From CALVUJ01 sp045128835 (GTDB lineage: Bacteria > Bacillota_I > Bacilli_A > RFN20 > DUOF01): a stretch of DNA of 64,000 bases. The translations under genes and the position numbers were made by a program. Positions 36,501 through 51,500 of the stretch are shown here, one piece after another. The notes below the pieces were generated by a model, which saw only the letters and a program-made list of their open reading frames with translations, was not told the DNA's origin and did not search any database. The stretch's first letter is position 1. Every line of letters begins with the position of its first letter. The stretch covers positions 62,001 to 126,000 of the forward strand of contig JBGVRX010000017.1 in assembly GCA_045128835.1 (NCBI GenBank). The letters are read 5' to 3'.

Positions 36501-39500
36501 TATTGAGTTCTTGTTGTAGGTTTAAATGTATCATCAGCTTGTTTTTCCATCAACCTGAAACCACTAGCCCATGGATTTGTTGTATCTGCCACAATTGTTC
36601 CTAAGTAATCTGAAACATCCACAACATTACTTTCGTGAATTAATGTAGAACAAATAGTTCGTGTTTTTCCATCTGCACTACCAATTCCACTTGCAGCGTT
36701 ACAAACAACACCAAGTCCATCAGTTCCATTTCCAAACACTGCACTAAATTCTTTAGTTATATTAAGTCTTCCATTAAATACAACTTCTAAGTACAATGTT
36801 TCTCCATTTGTATAGACTTTCTTAGTTGTTTCATTGTAGTCTTCTCCTACTTTTGCAACTACCTTGATACTTTCTAATCTATCTAATACCCATGGATTTG
36901 TATCTGTACCACTTCTAATGTTATTGTATTGAGTTGAAGTATCTACTGTACTTGTTGTTGTACATGTTGTAGATAATGCATTTACAATTCCTGTACATGT
37001 AGCAAGAACTTCACCTTCAACAACATTATGAGTTTTCTTACCTATTAATACAGTGAAATTATTACTTTGAGTAACCATTTCAGAGAATGTAATAGTGAAA
37101 TGATCAACATCATATGTTATATTTGTAACCTTATTTAATAATTGATCATATTGATTAGTATTTCCGCTTAACAACTTATCATATCCAGTTATATCAATGC
37201 TATTTCTAGCAACGATTGTTGTATAACAAATAACTTCTTTAACTTCTTCTGTTGTTGCAGGACAACTAAATTCAACCGAATTTTCATCAGTTTCAAACTC
37301 TTTTAGAATTAATGTGAATGGTGAATCAACTTTTGTTTGCATACTGAAGTATACTTTTATTCCTAATTCTACATCTTCATCTATCGCTTCAAATATAGTT
37401 TGATTTGGAATATTGTCTCCATTAGCATCAATTGCTTGGAATCCTTGGAATCTCTTAGTTAATTCATCTTTTTCGGCATCATTTCCTGTAATCTCAAAAT
37501 TAGCTTGATTATCTAACATTTGAGCATATGCTAAGTTACCGTTGGCTGCAACAATCGCATTACCATACATATCTGTCATACCATTGTATGCAAAGTCAAT
37601 AACAAATCTTCCGTTATCTCCTGTACTGTTACGTAAGTTCTCCATGTCAATATCATTTATAACGTATTCAAATATAATATTAATTCCAGATTTTAATTGC
37701 GTTGCATCACTTACGTCAAATTTAACAGTTAAATTGCTTCCTGTAGCAAGTTTTCCTCCAAACTTAATATTGAAGTCCATTCCGCCTTCTTCACTATTAT
37801 AGTGAACAACCTCAGAATAACTTGCAACAACAGTAAGAACATCACCTGCTTTATAATGTTTATATCGTTTATCTTCATCTTCCATAATATCGAAACCAGT
37901 TAACACTGGAGCCATAGCATCGATAATATACTCTTTGCTATCCATTATGATAATTTCATTTCCTAGACGATCTTTTGCCTTAATCCACAAATAGTACTTA
38001 CCATTTGTAGTAGGCAATGGAATCTTATAAGCCCCTAAGTCTGTGTCATATAAATGAATTGGTTCTTCAAATTCAACTGAAGCCACATCTAATTTTAGTG
38101 TTGCCCAACTGTAGTAAAGTTCTGAATAACAATCTCCAACATAAACTTGACTACCTAATGCTGTACAACTAGCTTTAGTTACATCTAAGCCAACTTCATT
38201 AATATATCCATCATTAGTCTTAATACTTTCTTCTCTATCACCAATCTTAATTGCTACATATTCTTCACCTTTTTCGCAACCAGTTGGTCCACATGTTCTA
38301 CCCATTCTATAGTATGCATCGAACCATCTTCTTACACTATTAGTTTCATAATAGTTATATCCAATGTTCAAATATTCTGGAGTAACAGCATCTTTAATTA
38401 CATAACTATTAATTGTTCCTTCAATTAAAGTATATGTTGCCATATTTAGTCCAGTATTAAGAGTAGTACTACATGTTGCAAAATCAGTTCCAACAGTTCC
38501 ATCACAAGTCATCGTTAATGTTACTGATGATGATGTTCTAGCCGTAGATTTAAATGTAATAGTGTTACTTGAATTACTAAATGTTGATGTAATAACTTTA
38601 TTTAAACCTATTCTTACAGATAAAGGTTGCCCACTAGAATATACAGTTTCCACTTTATCAAGTTTAGTATCTCCATCAATCAAGTAGTAGTTTCTAGCAA
38701 ATCTTTGATAATGAATACTATGATTTAAAGCAACTTCACTATCAACTAATGCTCTATCATAAATCATAACATTACTTAAGTATACTGTTAGATTTACTGT
38801 TGATGATAGCAACCTCAAGTTAGGTACATCATCAGTAATAACAGTTGTTAATACATAATTAGTCTTTTCTTGATCATTTACATATACGCTTAAGTTAGTT
38901 CCATTAATAGTTGTAGTAACTCTGTATAATTGTCCTGCAACCAATCCATCGATAACAACAATAGAAGCTTCATTATTAACAACATATAACTTGTTATTCT
39001 TTATTTGAATCTTGAATGTGTCACTATCAACTAAATATCCAGTTCCACTTCCAATATATCTAAATACAACTGCGAATGTCATCTTCTTACCGAAATCCAT
39101 ACTTTCGTTCAATACTTCTACGTATGAATCAGTTTGAGAAATCAAGTTATCATGTCTCCAATAAGTACCATCATCATTATAACCTTCAAGAATTCCAGAA
39201 GACTTTCTTGCTAAGTCGAACCAAATTCTATTTGGAGCTACTTCTTCTTCCTCTTCCTCAGGATCTAAGAATTCTACTTCAGGAGTATTTGTATCAGTGA
39301 TTAGATATCTCTCATACTCGCCGAACGGGAACTTAGTAGTTGCACCTTCAACTCTTATACCTTCATTACCTTGCCAATCCTTGATTGCTCCTTCAGTTAC
39401 ATTCATATAAATTGCTTTTGTACTTACTCTTAAGTAATTTCCACCCCAAGCTAGTACATAACTACCATCATTGTAATTATATCTATTACTTTCATGAATG

Positions 39501-42500
39501 TAGTAATAATCAGCACCAACGTTCAAATATTCACCATCATTTGCTTGTGTATAAACACCCTCATCAAGGTTATATCTATTAGCGCTTGTAATAGGAACAT
39601 ATTGTTCTTCTTTTACATCAACTTTTATTGAGATTAATATTAGTTTTATTATTATATCTTCATTATTTTCATTTAATGTAAATTCACTTCCTAATACAGC
39701 AGTCTTTGTAACCTCAACAAAACTATTTGAAGTATCCAAGTAGAATAAACTTCCATTTGGATTATAAGAATATACTCTAATCTTATTCAAGTTTTCAAAT
39801 GAATTTCTGTTGATATAGTCTAATAATTCTTCATAGTTCGCTTCTTTAACAACTAAGTTAAATGTACCGCTACATCTAGCCTTCAAGTACAAGTTACCAT
39901 CTGCAGTGAACAATGAAGTTCCTGTAGTACAACTTGAACTAATTGGAGTAGAAGCATCTACTTCAACAATCGGAGAATGAGAATCGAATATAATAATCTT
40001 TGTAATAGCACAATTTGTTGGGCTATCATAATCTATATTCAAGCACTTATCTGCAGTTCCTTCTGGATTATAAGCACTCATATAGTTACCATATGTCATA
40101 TTAATATGTCCATTAGGTCCACTATAATCAGAAATATACGAAATAACATTACTTTCGCCAGTAACATAATTTACAGTATATAAACTATATACATAAATTT
40201 CTCTAGCGTCATCTTGTTCTAAAATATCATATTCACAATCCAATTGATTAGCGTATCCACCCGAAACATTAATCATTTGACATTCTGCTGTTTTCTCCCA
40301 AGATTGATAGTTACTATTTCTAGATCTAAGAGCAACTAAGAACTTAGGACTTACTTCTGTAATTATTTGATTGTTTTCAATAATATATGTAACACCGTTC
40401 AATGTGAATTGATTATTTGAAACAGTTGCAACTGAAGATGATGTCTCATCTTCTAGTATTTCATGTTGAACTCTACGATATGTTTGACCATTTAGTTCGA
40501 AATAAATACTGTTATATAGTTTTGTTACAACATTCTTATTAGCCATCGCAATATTTTCACTTAATGTGATTCTAAACTTAAATGCATCATTAAGGTTATA
40601 GTAATAGTAATCAATTCCATTAATTGTTGTATCTACTGTTCCATCTATTAAAGTAATACTGCTACTAATATAAGGATGAACAGTATCAACTTTAGTACCA
40701 GTTTGTAATCCTACTGGAGTAACCGGCACTGTTGCTGTTGAATTTACACTATAATCTGTAAGGCTCAAATCTACTCCTGTACCTACAGGATTTCCTAAAG
40801 AATCCACATAAATACTTGTATTAGATAATGCATATCTAACATTAATTTCACCATTATCTCCATCAGCAGATCTAAGTGTAGAACCACCTAATACAACATA
40901 CTTACAATCATAACTAAATCCACTCAAACTACAAGAGTATTTTGAAGAGTTTATTGTTCTACCACCAATACTTAATGTTGGCATTACATGATTACTTCCA
41001 CTAACTAGAGTAACCGCCTTATTAAAGCTTACTGAGAATTCAATAGTATCACCTTTATTGTATACATTGATATCATATGGATTTATGATTTCTACATCAG
41101 TAATAATAATTGGTGTCTTATCTATAACGTAGTCTCTATAGTATCTATATTGAGTTTCATTACCAGCCCAGTCAATTATTCTAACATTCAATTGCCATGC
41201 TCCTGTACTATCAGGCGTACTAAATTGCATGTAGTCTCTATCATCTGTATAATTTACATCAACTTCTACCCAGTTATATTCTTGTCCTTCAATTGAAGTC
41301 CATGAATATTCAACTTTATTTATTCTTGTAACAGAGTCAACATAAATTCCATTCAATTGAACTTTTGCTAAGTCAAATCTAAATGTATGGTTATGAGTTT
41401 CATCATTTTGTCTATAACTATAATGATAGTAACCATCTAACCAAGAAATCAACTTCTTAGTTATGTATCCATTTGTATTACTAATTACTGTTCGATCTGC
41501 TGTTGTATATCTAGCATAGTCTAAACTATTATTGTTGTTAATTTCTGATTCACTTAGAACTGTGTTATATGCTCTAATTGCATAAACATCTAATCCAGTT
41601 GTTGTTGCAAATCCAATGCCTTTAATATTAGATGGAACCTTATGAGGTCCATTGCCATCTGTACAAACACCATTTATACATACAATAATGTCACTTGCGC
41701 TTCTGATAAACGTTATTGTTTGGATTGAATTTGATGTTAATCCAGAAATTGAAACAGGATATTCAATTCCAGCTTGACTATAGAATGAGAACGCGAATTG
41801 AGTTGCATTTTTCTTAAGTGTAATTTGAATTGTGAAGTCGCCAAATAAGTTTTTAGCAAAGTTTGTTCTTAAACTTCCACCTTGGTCTGCACGAAGAGTT
41901 AAATGATTTTCATCCCAAATTGATTTTGCATCTTCTTCAGCTAATAACCAGTAGTTATTCAAATAATAATCACCAGTTGGAGTAATTGTTGTTACATTTC
42001 CATTATTAGCTAAATCATACCAAGTCAATAAATCATCGTTATTATTCAAACTATCTTCGCTTATCTTTGGTAATGTATTATCAAAGATTACTAATTTATC
42101 AATTGTCTTAATTGGTTCATTTGATGCATTTAATGATGCTGTTGTATTTAAGTTAATATAACTATCAGGATATGTTTGAACACTTCCTGTATTAATACTT
42201 GTCTCAGAATAACGATATACATCTAATTTATTTAATGTATCTCCTGGACCTGCATTTGCTGCAGCATCAACAAGATCTGTCTCAACAGATTTAACATGTA
42301 CATCATAAATATTTAAGTCTGATGTAACTGGGAATTCACATCTTATTGTTAGTAAGTTTGCTTCAGCAAGAACACAACTAGTTGTAGATACTTCTGTGCT
42401 TCCAGCATCATATGTATTCTTACCAATCATAGTAAGTTTGAACGTTGTAAAGCTTACATAATCTTCTCTTGGATCTAATACCAAATCAACATATAATGAA

Positions 42501-45500
42501 CTATTTGAAGAACCTGCTCTATAAGAATAATATAGTAAATCATTATATTCGTAAGTTCCTCTTTCATTATTGTAACCATAAATATTTATATCTTTTATGA
42601 ATGGATAAATAGTATCAACTCTTACAGTGTATGTATTAGATGCATAACTATTGTATGCCTCAGCACCTGCATAATAAGCAAAATTAGTATGACTTACACT
42701 AACTGTACTTGTTGTATTAGCAGATTGTCCATTATTAGCACTTACTAATGTATTTGCTTTATATGCTAACTTGAAGTATCCATTGTCACTGTTCTTAGAT
42801 CTCTTTTCAGTTTCGTTTTCTGTAATAGTGTATGTGAATATTACATTCATTCCTTTTACTTGAACACTAGGAGTTCCAAGAAGTGTTTGATCATTTCCAT
42901 TATAGTAACCTTGAACATCTGCTAATCTTGGTGTAAATGTTACCGCACCACTTTCACTATCTAAAGGTCTACTATAAGTAACAATCGCCGTTAATAAGTC
43001 ACCATCATTCAATCTATAAGTAACTCCATCTGTTTCTGTCTTACATTTATTAATAGATTCATTACATACCGCAACAATACTATTAAGAACGGGTGCATCC
43101 TTATCAATATGGAATGATTTTTCATATTTATATATTTCAATATTGTTAGCTCTATCTACAACTTTTATCCACAATGAATATGAACCAGTATCTTGAGGCA
43201 TTGGTATTCCGATTTCATTTCCTGTTGAGTGACCTAAAGAACTGAAATTAGTAAATCCAATATTGCTGTTATCAAAATTACTAGCATCATAAATATTGTT
43301 ATTTACCCACATATAACCAGATAATACATAATCTAATCCAGAAACTGTTCCTACATTACTAGAAACCTCAAATTTCAAAGTAAGACTTGTTTCACTACGT
43401 TTATATGCAGTGTTATAGTAACCATCTAAGAAGCACTCAATACCAGGTAAAGAGTAATGTGTCATATTTCTTACATCTAAACTCTTATCTTGATATCTTG
43501 CTTTATCAACTGCATAGTTAACTTTAAGCGTTGCTGTATCTAAAGCATAGTTATACGCTCTTATAGCATAAATCACTAATTCTCTATTAACAGAAGATAA
43601 TCCAAATGATGTTAGTGAATTAATTACACCGTTCGTTGGAGTATACGCTGTACCATTTACATACATTGTCATCTTATCATTATCAACAACAAGAGCAATA
43701 TGTGCATAACCAGCAGAAATTGTTACACCACCAAAGTCTACAACACCACCGCTTATTAATATAAATGAACCGCTTCCTGTTGTTTTAACAAAGAACTCTA
43801 ATGTATATCTTGTACTTAAAGTTTTACTAACTGTAACAGAATTTACTTTTGTTGAGTCAGTTGTCTTCAACAATAATCCATTATCAATCCATGCTGCTGT
43901 ATCAACACCGTATTCATTTCTCCAATCGTTTTCAGAATTGTGATCGAAATCATCTAGTGCTGTTATTGTTCCATTTACATTATTACCTGAGAAATCATCC
44001 CATTTATTCTTATCTAATGCTGTAACAACATCTGGCGCAGCAATAACTTTATTATCTACAATTAGTTTTTGATCTTCACTTGCAGTTACTTCATTGCTTG
44101 AATTTTGTGATAAGTCTACAACGAATCCTGCCTCAACTTTAATATAAACAACATAGTCATTAGCAAAGTTCATGAAGTTCATATGTAACTTCAACTTACA
44201 ATTTTCATATACCCATACGAATCTAATATCTGCTACTTTTGCACCATTTTCATCATTTAAGATATATACTGAACTATTGCTTGCATGTTCAAATGGAACG
44301 AATATTTCTAATCCGCTAGAATGAACAACATCAAACTTCTTATATGATTCATCTTTCTTCATTGCGTATACAGATAATTTAGATAAATCAACTGTTGCTG
44401 TATCAACATGATCATTAATGTTAGTTGTATCACAATTATCAACATAACAGAAATCTGTTGTTTCAATAATGTATCTTGTATCTAAAGTAAACTTGTTACT
44501 TGCAATTTCATCAACTACTACATTGTCTAATAAAATTCTAGAACCACTTATTTTATAAGTGAATCCATTTATTGTGAACTCATTATTAACAATATCTGCA
44601 ACCTTCATTTCACCAACTTTAACTTCATTTCCAGAAATTGTATATTGCTCATTTGTTTGTCTAATTGCATCATCAGTAGGACCAATGATTGTAACTTCTG
44701 GTTTTGTTGTATCTATTATAGGTTTAATAATCTTATTAGATGTACTTCCATCAACATATAAACTATAAACACCATTGCTTCCTAATGTTTCTTCCTTAAC
44801 AACAGTAGTAGCTTGACCTGATTCATTAGTTTGATATATCGTGCTTAAAATACCACCAGCAATATCTTCAATATATATTGTTTGGTTAACATTTCCATCT
44901 AATAATAAATCAGATATAGAATCATTATCTGTCACTTTATATTTACATGTTAAAGTTGAAACAAATGAATCACTTGAAGTGTTACAAGTAAACACTTTGT
45001 TTTCAATTACAGGCTCACCTGTCTTAACATTTGTTCCTGTGAATGCAACAGTCAACACACCTTTAGTTTTAATAGACTCACTGAAATAAACTGTAAGTGT
45101 GATTTCATCATTCTTCTTGTAATGATATTCTGTGGCACCACTAAATTCATATACTTGTGCACCTTCTGCATGCATAACAATCTTATTGATATAAGGGTTT
45201 ATTGTATCTGCAATTGCCCCTTTGTATAAACTAGCAGTAGAAGCTACTGTAACATCAGTTTCTCCATTAATTGATACACTTCCTGTTGTAAGTGCATTAT
45301 TCAATTTATCAGATACACTACTAATTGAATAAGTAAATGCCAATTCTCCATTATCTCCATCAGCATCTCTTAAACCAGTTGTTCCAATAGTTGAATTTGG
45401 TTTGTATATTACATATGTATATTCAATGTAACTACCAGTAACTCTCTTAACTGGAGCGCTACCTTTTCTATTTACTCCACCAAAGCTTAATGCTATAGCT

Positions 45501-48500
45501 TCTGCAGTACTATTACTAATACCTTCAGAGAAACTTACGATAATTGTTACTAAGTCGCCTTCTAATCCATCTCTGAAACTGTAATCTCTATTATAGTTTT
45601 CATTAACATCACTATTGTAGTAATAGAAGTCACTATCACTATACTTAGTAGTAGAAACAACTTCAACACCATTTACTACAGGAGCAGTATTATCAATAAC
45701 AAACTCTTGAATGTATCTATAAACTTGATAGTTACCAGCATTATCAGTAAGTTTCAACCATAATGAGTATGAACCATCTGAAGCAGGAACTGTAAATTTC
45801 AATTTTTCATCAACACATGTATGCTTGCTAATATCATAGCTTACACATACACTAGCTAATGTGCTTGTTCCCCAAATTGCACTACTTGCTGTAATTGGTT
45901 CATCTTTCATAGCCCAATAGTAATAAGATTTTTCGTAGTTAACACCTGAAGAATATCCTGTTAAGTTAGAATCTGTTCTATATGCTTTTTCTACTGTAAC
46001 ATTAAATTCTTTAGTGTTGCTTCTTGTTGTTGAATGATAATATCCATCTAACCAAGCTTCTAATCCTTTAGTTACATATGAACGAGCATCAACTAATGCT
46101 GTAGCTGTTCTAGAACCATCATATCTAGCAAAGTCTCTATTCTTATTATTAGTAATTTCTTCTTTATGAAGCGCTAATGAATAGAATCTAACAGCATATA
46201 TTTCAACTTCACCAGTAATTTGAATTTGCGTAAAGCTTGTTGGTAATGATCCTATTGAAGAACCATTATTTGCATTAACATAAATTGTTCCTACATTATT
46301 GAAGTAAACAATTGCGATGTGACACAACTCACTTTCACAAGAAGAAGGGAAATCAATTGCTGTTGAACCTAAATACAATTTACCACTTATAGGATTTTTA
46401 ATTACTGCTTCTACAGTGTAAGCACTTGAATTTCTAACTCTATTATCTAATTCTTTAAGAGTTACACTTCCTGATCTTTGAATTAAGCCATCTGCCCATA
46501 AGTTAGCAGTTGAACTCTTTTCTATAATGTAATTATTTAAGTAAGCATCACTTCCATCGTCATCTGCAAAAGTGTTTGAAATAACAACTTCAGTATTGTT
46601 ACCACTTAAATCATACCATTTAGCAACATCTCCTGCTAATCCAGGATCATCTGCATGAGGTGCAATTGTATCAAATATAATCATTCTAGTTTGAACTCTA
46701 GAGTATGGACCAAATCCTGAACCACTACATTCTGAATATGGATGTATCATATCTGATCCACTTGGATTAAACCAAACGTTAACACAGATATCTGCGCTAT
46801 AATCTGCAGTTTGAGTATTTCCTGTATCACTAGCAGTTGTTTTATTTTGATTATCGTAATCGAAATCACTTAGTGGATTATCTCCAATATCTCTAATAGA
46901 AGATATATCTTGAATACTAATAATCTTTAAGTTGTATATATTATCGTTTTGAACAGTATATGTACAACTTACTGTTGTTGAGAAGTTTGTTAATGCAGCA
47001 CAAGTAAATGTAAATGTTGATGTACCACTTTCATATAAGTTATCACCAACCGCAGTAAGTGTAATTGTATTATTAAATACAACTGGCTCACTGAATGTAA
47101 CATTTATAGTTACTACATCATTTCTCTTATATGTATAGAATGTATACTCATTGTCTACATATTGTTTAATAAACATGTTCTCGCTTGGAACAATATCAAA
47201 CTTAGTAATATATGGATATAAAGTATCGGCAACTACTACAAAATTATAATTAGATGATATACCCGAAATCTTTGTAGTATTAATATCAATTACATTTATA
47301 TTAACTGCACTTGTATTATCTGCCTTATTACCTAAGTTATCTTTAACATTATCTGTTCCAGTAAATCTAAATACAAGAGAACCATTATCTCCAGTAGTAC
47401 TTCTAGAATCATCTACTCTTTGAATTTCATAAATGTAATAGAAAGTCATACCTTTAGCTTTAGATGCTATTGTGTTAACTCTAACCTTGCTTCCAAAATT
47501 AACTGCAGGAACAGGAATGTTAGAACTTCCAATATTCTTAGAGTAACTTACCAATACCTCAAATGAATCCGGACTATTATTTTCATCATTACAATAATAT
47601 GTTCCATCATGTTCAACACAACCATTAACTCTAACAACTGTAGATTCTACTAAAGTTGGTGCGATTGTATCGTGAACAAATTCTCTTTGATAACGATATA
47701 TACTAACGTTTCCGGCTTCATCTACAAGTTTTACCCACAAGTAGTATTTACCAGCTGCCGCATCACTAGGCAGAATAAGTTTTACTGTATTAGTAGTATA
47801 GTTAGATGTTTCTGACAATCTCTTACTAAGAGCACCATTAATTTCCCATGAATCGTAAGATACATTATAGTTTGGTACCCATGCATAATAAGATCTTGCA
47901 TAGTTAATTGTAGACTTGTTATTTAAATAAGAAGTACTTTCATTTTCGAATGTTAACACAACTTCTGTACCATTGTTTGTTCTTGCACTTGAATAATAAT
48001 ATCCATCTAACCAAGAAACAATGCCTGTTGTTACGTAATCATTTATATTAGCTAGAACAGTTGGATTTGCACCTACTGCATATCTCGCACCATCTCTAGA
48101 AGCATTATTTAATGTTGCTGTTGTAGTTAATGCAATACTATACAATCTTACTGAATGAACTACAATATTACCTTTCAATTCTAATGAACCAACCGAAGAA
48201 ATAACTTCAGTTCTAATCAGAGCACCATCAACATAAATACTAGTTTGATCATTCTTGTGAATAAGTGCTATATGAGTATATTCATTTGCCGCTATTGAAA
48301 TAGTTGTTGTTGCAATAGTAACACTAGTTGCACCATATGACTTAACATAAAGTTCAATTGTGTAATCTTTTGTGAAGTATCCATTCTCTATATTTATACT
48401 TCCTAAAGATAAACTGTTAAGTTTTAACGAACTACTTGAATCTAATTTCAATCCATTATTAAACCATCCAGTTCCTGCTTCAGTACCGTTTACAATCCAT

Positions 48501-51500
48501 TTTTTACTAGTATCAACATTATGGATAACACCAGTTAATGAACCGTTGTTATTTAATCCACTTAAATCATACCAAACATTTTTATTATCTGTTGGCTCTG
48601 GATTAACTGTTGGTTCAGAAATTATTGTGTTATCTAGAATAAATGTTGTTGCGCTATCATTTGCATTTAATACATTTCCTGAATAGTCTACCAATAATCC
48701 TTCTAAAACATCAATTTTTGCTATACCATCAGTAATCTTACTTCCGTCTGTAGCGTTAATATGATATCCCTTAAAGTCTGTAATAATAACTTTAATATAC
48801 AAATACTTAGTATTTATATTATTTGATGGGTAGGCATACTCATTAATTACGCTATACTCTATTCTTAGTTTAACGTCGCTATTTTCTGCTTCTTTGAATC
48901 CAGAAATAGTATAACTATCAATAGATATTTTTTCATTAGTTGCTGTAGTAATTACTACATTACCATCTAATAATACTCTAATCTTGCTTAAATCAAGAAC
49001 TGCATAATCACCAGTTCTTCCAGCATGAATTCCACCGAATAGCCATTTATCTTTAATCTTTATTTCATATTCGATCTTTGTATCATCACTTGCAGCTTCG
49101 TTAGTTGTACCAACTTCACCTTCGCTCATTGCAGGTCCTACTATTTTTGTAGCTTCTCCTCCTGCTATTTGATTATCATACTCTGGTTTTGTATTATCAA
49201 ATTCATAATAGCCTTTGACAACTTGTCCACCATTTCTTGGAAGAGCTTCATTTCCTGCATTATCTGCAAATAAGATATACAAGTAGTAATCTTCATATCT
49301 TAAAGACGCTTCAATTAATCCTACATTACTAAATCCATCTCCACCTTCTGTGTAGTTTACTTGAGTAATGTACCTATCTCCTGTTTTTACATCTTCTACA
49401 ATTTCATAAATAACATTATTAATTTTAACTGTATTAGCTACATTAATTTGTTTTTCATTGTATGTGTTTTTAATATATCTTGGTGTTCCATTTACTTTTA
49501 CAATTTCATAAATTGTTCCACCATCTTCAACAGTAAATGTATCACTGTTAACAGTTCTAGTAGAAACTACAGCGCCGGCAGCATCTAGTATCTTAACTTT
49601 AGTAACAACACCAGACTCATAATATAGTTCATATGTCTTATCTTTAATTACAAACTTAGATGTTAATCCATAACTTCCACTTGCGTAAGTAATTTGATGT
49701 GCGTTTATTGTGTATTCAACGCCACCGATAACAAATTTATCTCCAGTAACTTTAAGTGGTTTTATTAAAGTTGAGAATGTAGATGTACCACACAAGTTTC
49801 TAGATGAACTACAAGATCCAAATGAAGTAATGTAATTTGAATAAACTGTATTGAAATCATCTTCTGTGTTTATCGTTACATTATCACTAACTTGTACCCA
49901 TAACCACTTATAACTAGCTAATGAACTTTGTCCTGCTGATTTATATGAATCTCTTAATTCATAAATAGGGTCTTCTGCATGCACGCTAATTTTAATACTA
50001 TCACTATCGTATGCATCATCTCTTGTTATAATTGTTGTATTATCAATTGAGATAGAACCACTATTATCACCGAAAGTAATCTCAGTAGGAGCACTTCTAT
50101 CAAAGTTAAGCACTTTTATAACATTGTCTTCACGTTCATCTAATATTCCAGAAAGAGTAACACCAGACCACAACTCTACTGTAACATAATATTTACCATT
50201 AGCATTAATAGTTGCATACTTTGTTACTTCTATCGGACCATTTCCACTACCGTCTCTATCAAATGTGAATGTCGCAGTAGAACTAATTCCACCCATAAAT
50301 CCATAGTAATCATTTACTGTACATCCACTCAATGTACTTGTAGGCTCACAGACATTAAATGTAATACTCTTAATTCCTGTACTTCTAGAATCTGTATTAT
50401 TTGCATAGTTATTAGAAATTTTTACTGTCGCATTAATATTGATTGTCTCACTATTTGTCCATTCATAATTAGATTGCCATAATTGAACTTCAATATCATC
50501 AACTTTTTCAACCTTAATGTTAATCAAATGATATCTGTTGCTTGTTGATGAAGCATCTATATCATGAGATCTATTATATGCATGGTCATAAACAGCAACT
50601 AATACTGTACTTGTACTTGTAAAGATTTCTTTTCCAGATGTACAAGCAGTATCAGTACATCCTAAATATACATCTTTACTTGTTAATGTTCCAGATTCAT
50701 ATGTGTCATTTAACAATACTTCAATTTCATCAAATAACATCGTAAATTTATTGCCAGTAATTGTCGCTACATTTGTACCTGAAGTATTTTGAATATAACC
50801 ACCACTAATTTTGTATCTTGTACCATTAATAGTGAATTCGTTATTTGTCACATCTGCTACTGTATATTTACCAACAACAATAGCAACAGCAGAACCATTA
50901 ACATAATTTATTGTATATTCTTGGTGCGCTTTTAGAGCTAAGTCAAACTTGTTATCAACGATTGTTGCTACATTATTTCCTGCATACATAATTGCACCGT
51001 TCGCAGCATCAACAGTATATGTTTTACCATACACTTTAAATTGATTGTCATAAATAGTAGCTACAACTTGATCAAATCCATTTCCTTTATAAATCAACTT
51101 ATTTGAAGAAATTGTGAAATTAGTTTCAACTGTTCCAAGTTTCAATGTAATAACATTTCCCTCTTTTTTAGAATTAGGAACAACTTGTGTACTATTTGGA
51201 TATTTTATTCCATCATCACAAATCACATAAGTCTTTCCAAATAAACTAAATGTTTTTCCTATATTAGCAACAAAATATTCTCCATATCTTAACTCATCGC
51301 CATATATTGTGTATTTAAGATTATCGATTGTTGCGTTTTCAACACCAGGAATAACAATATATCTATAGTAATTCAAATAACTAATTCCTGTAACTATAGA
51401 ATCAGTATCACTCATAGTAAGTTTAACGTAACTTCCTGTTGTATTCTTTATGAAATTAATATCTGTATCCACATAATTATTTACATCAACTAAATTAGAT

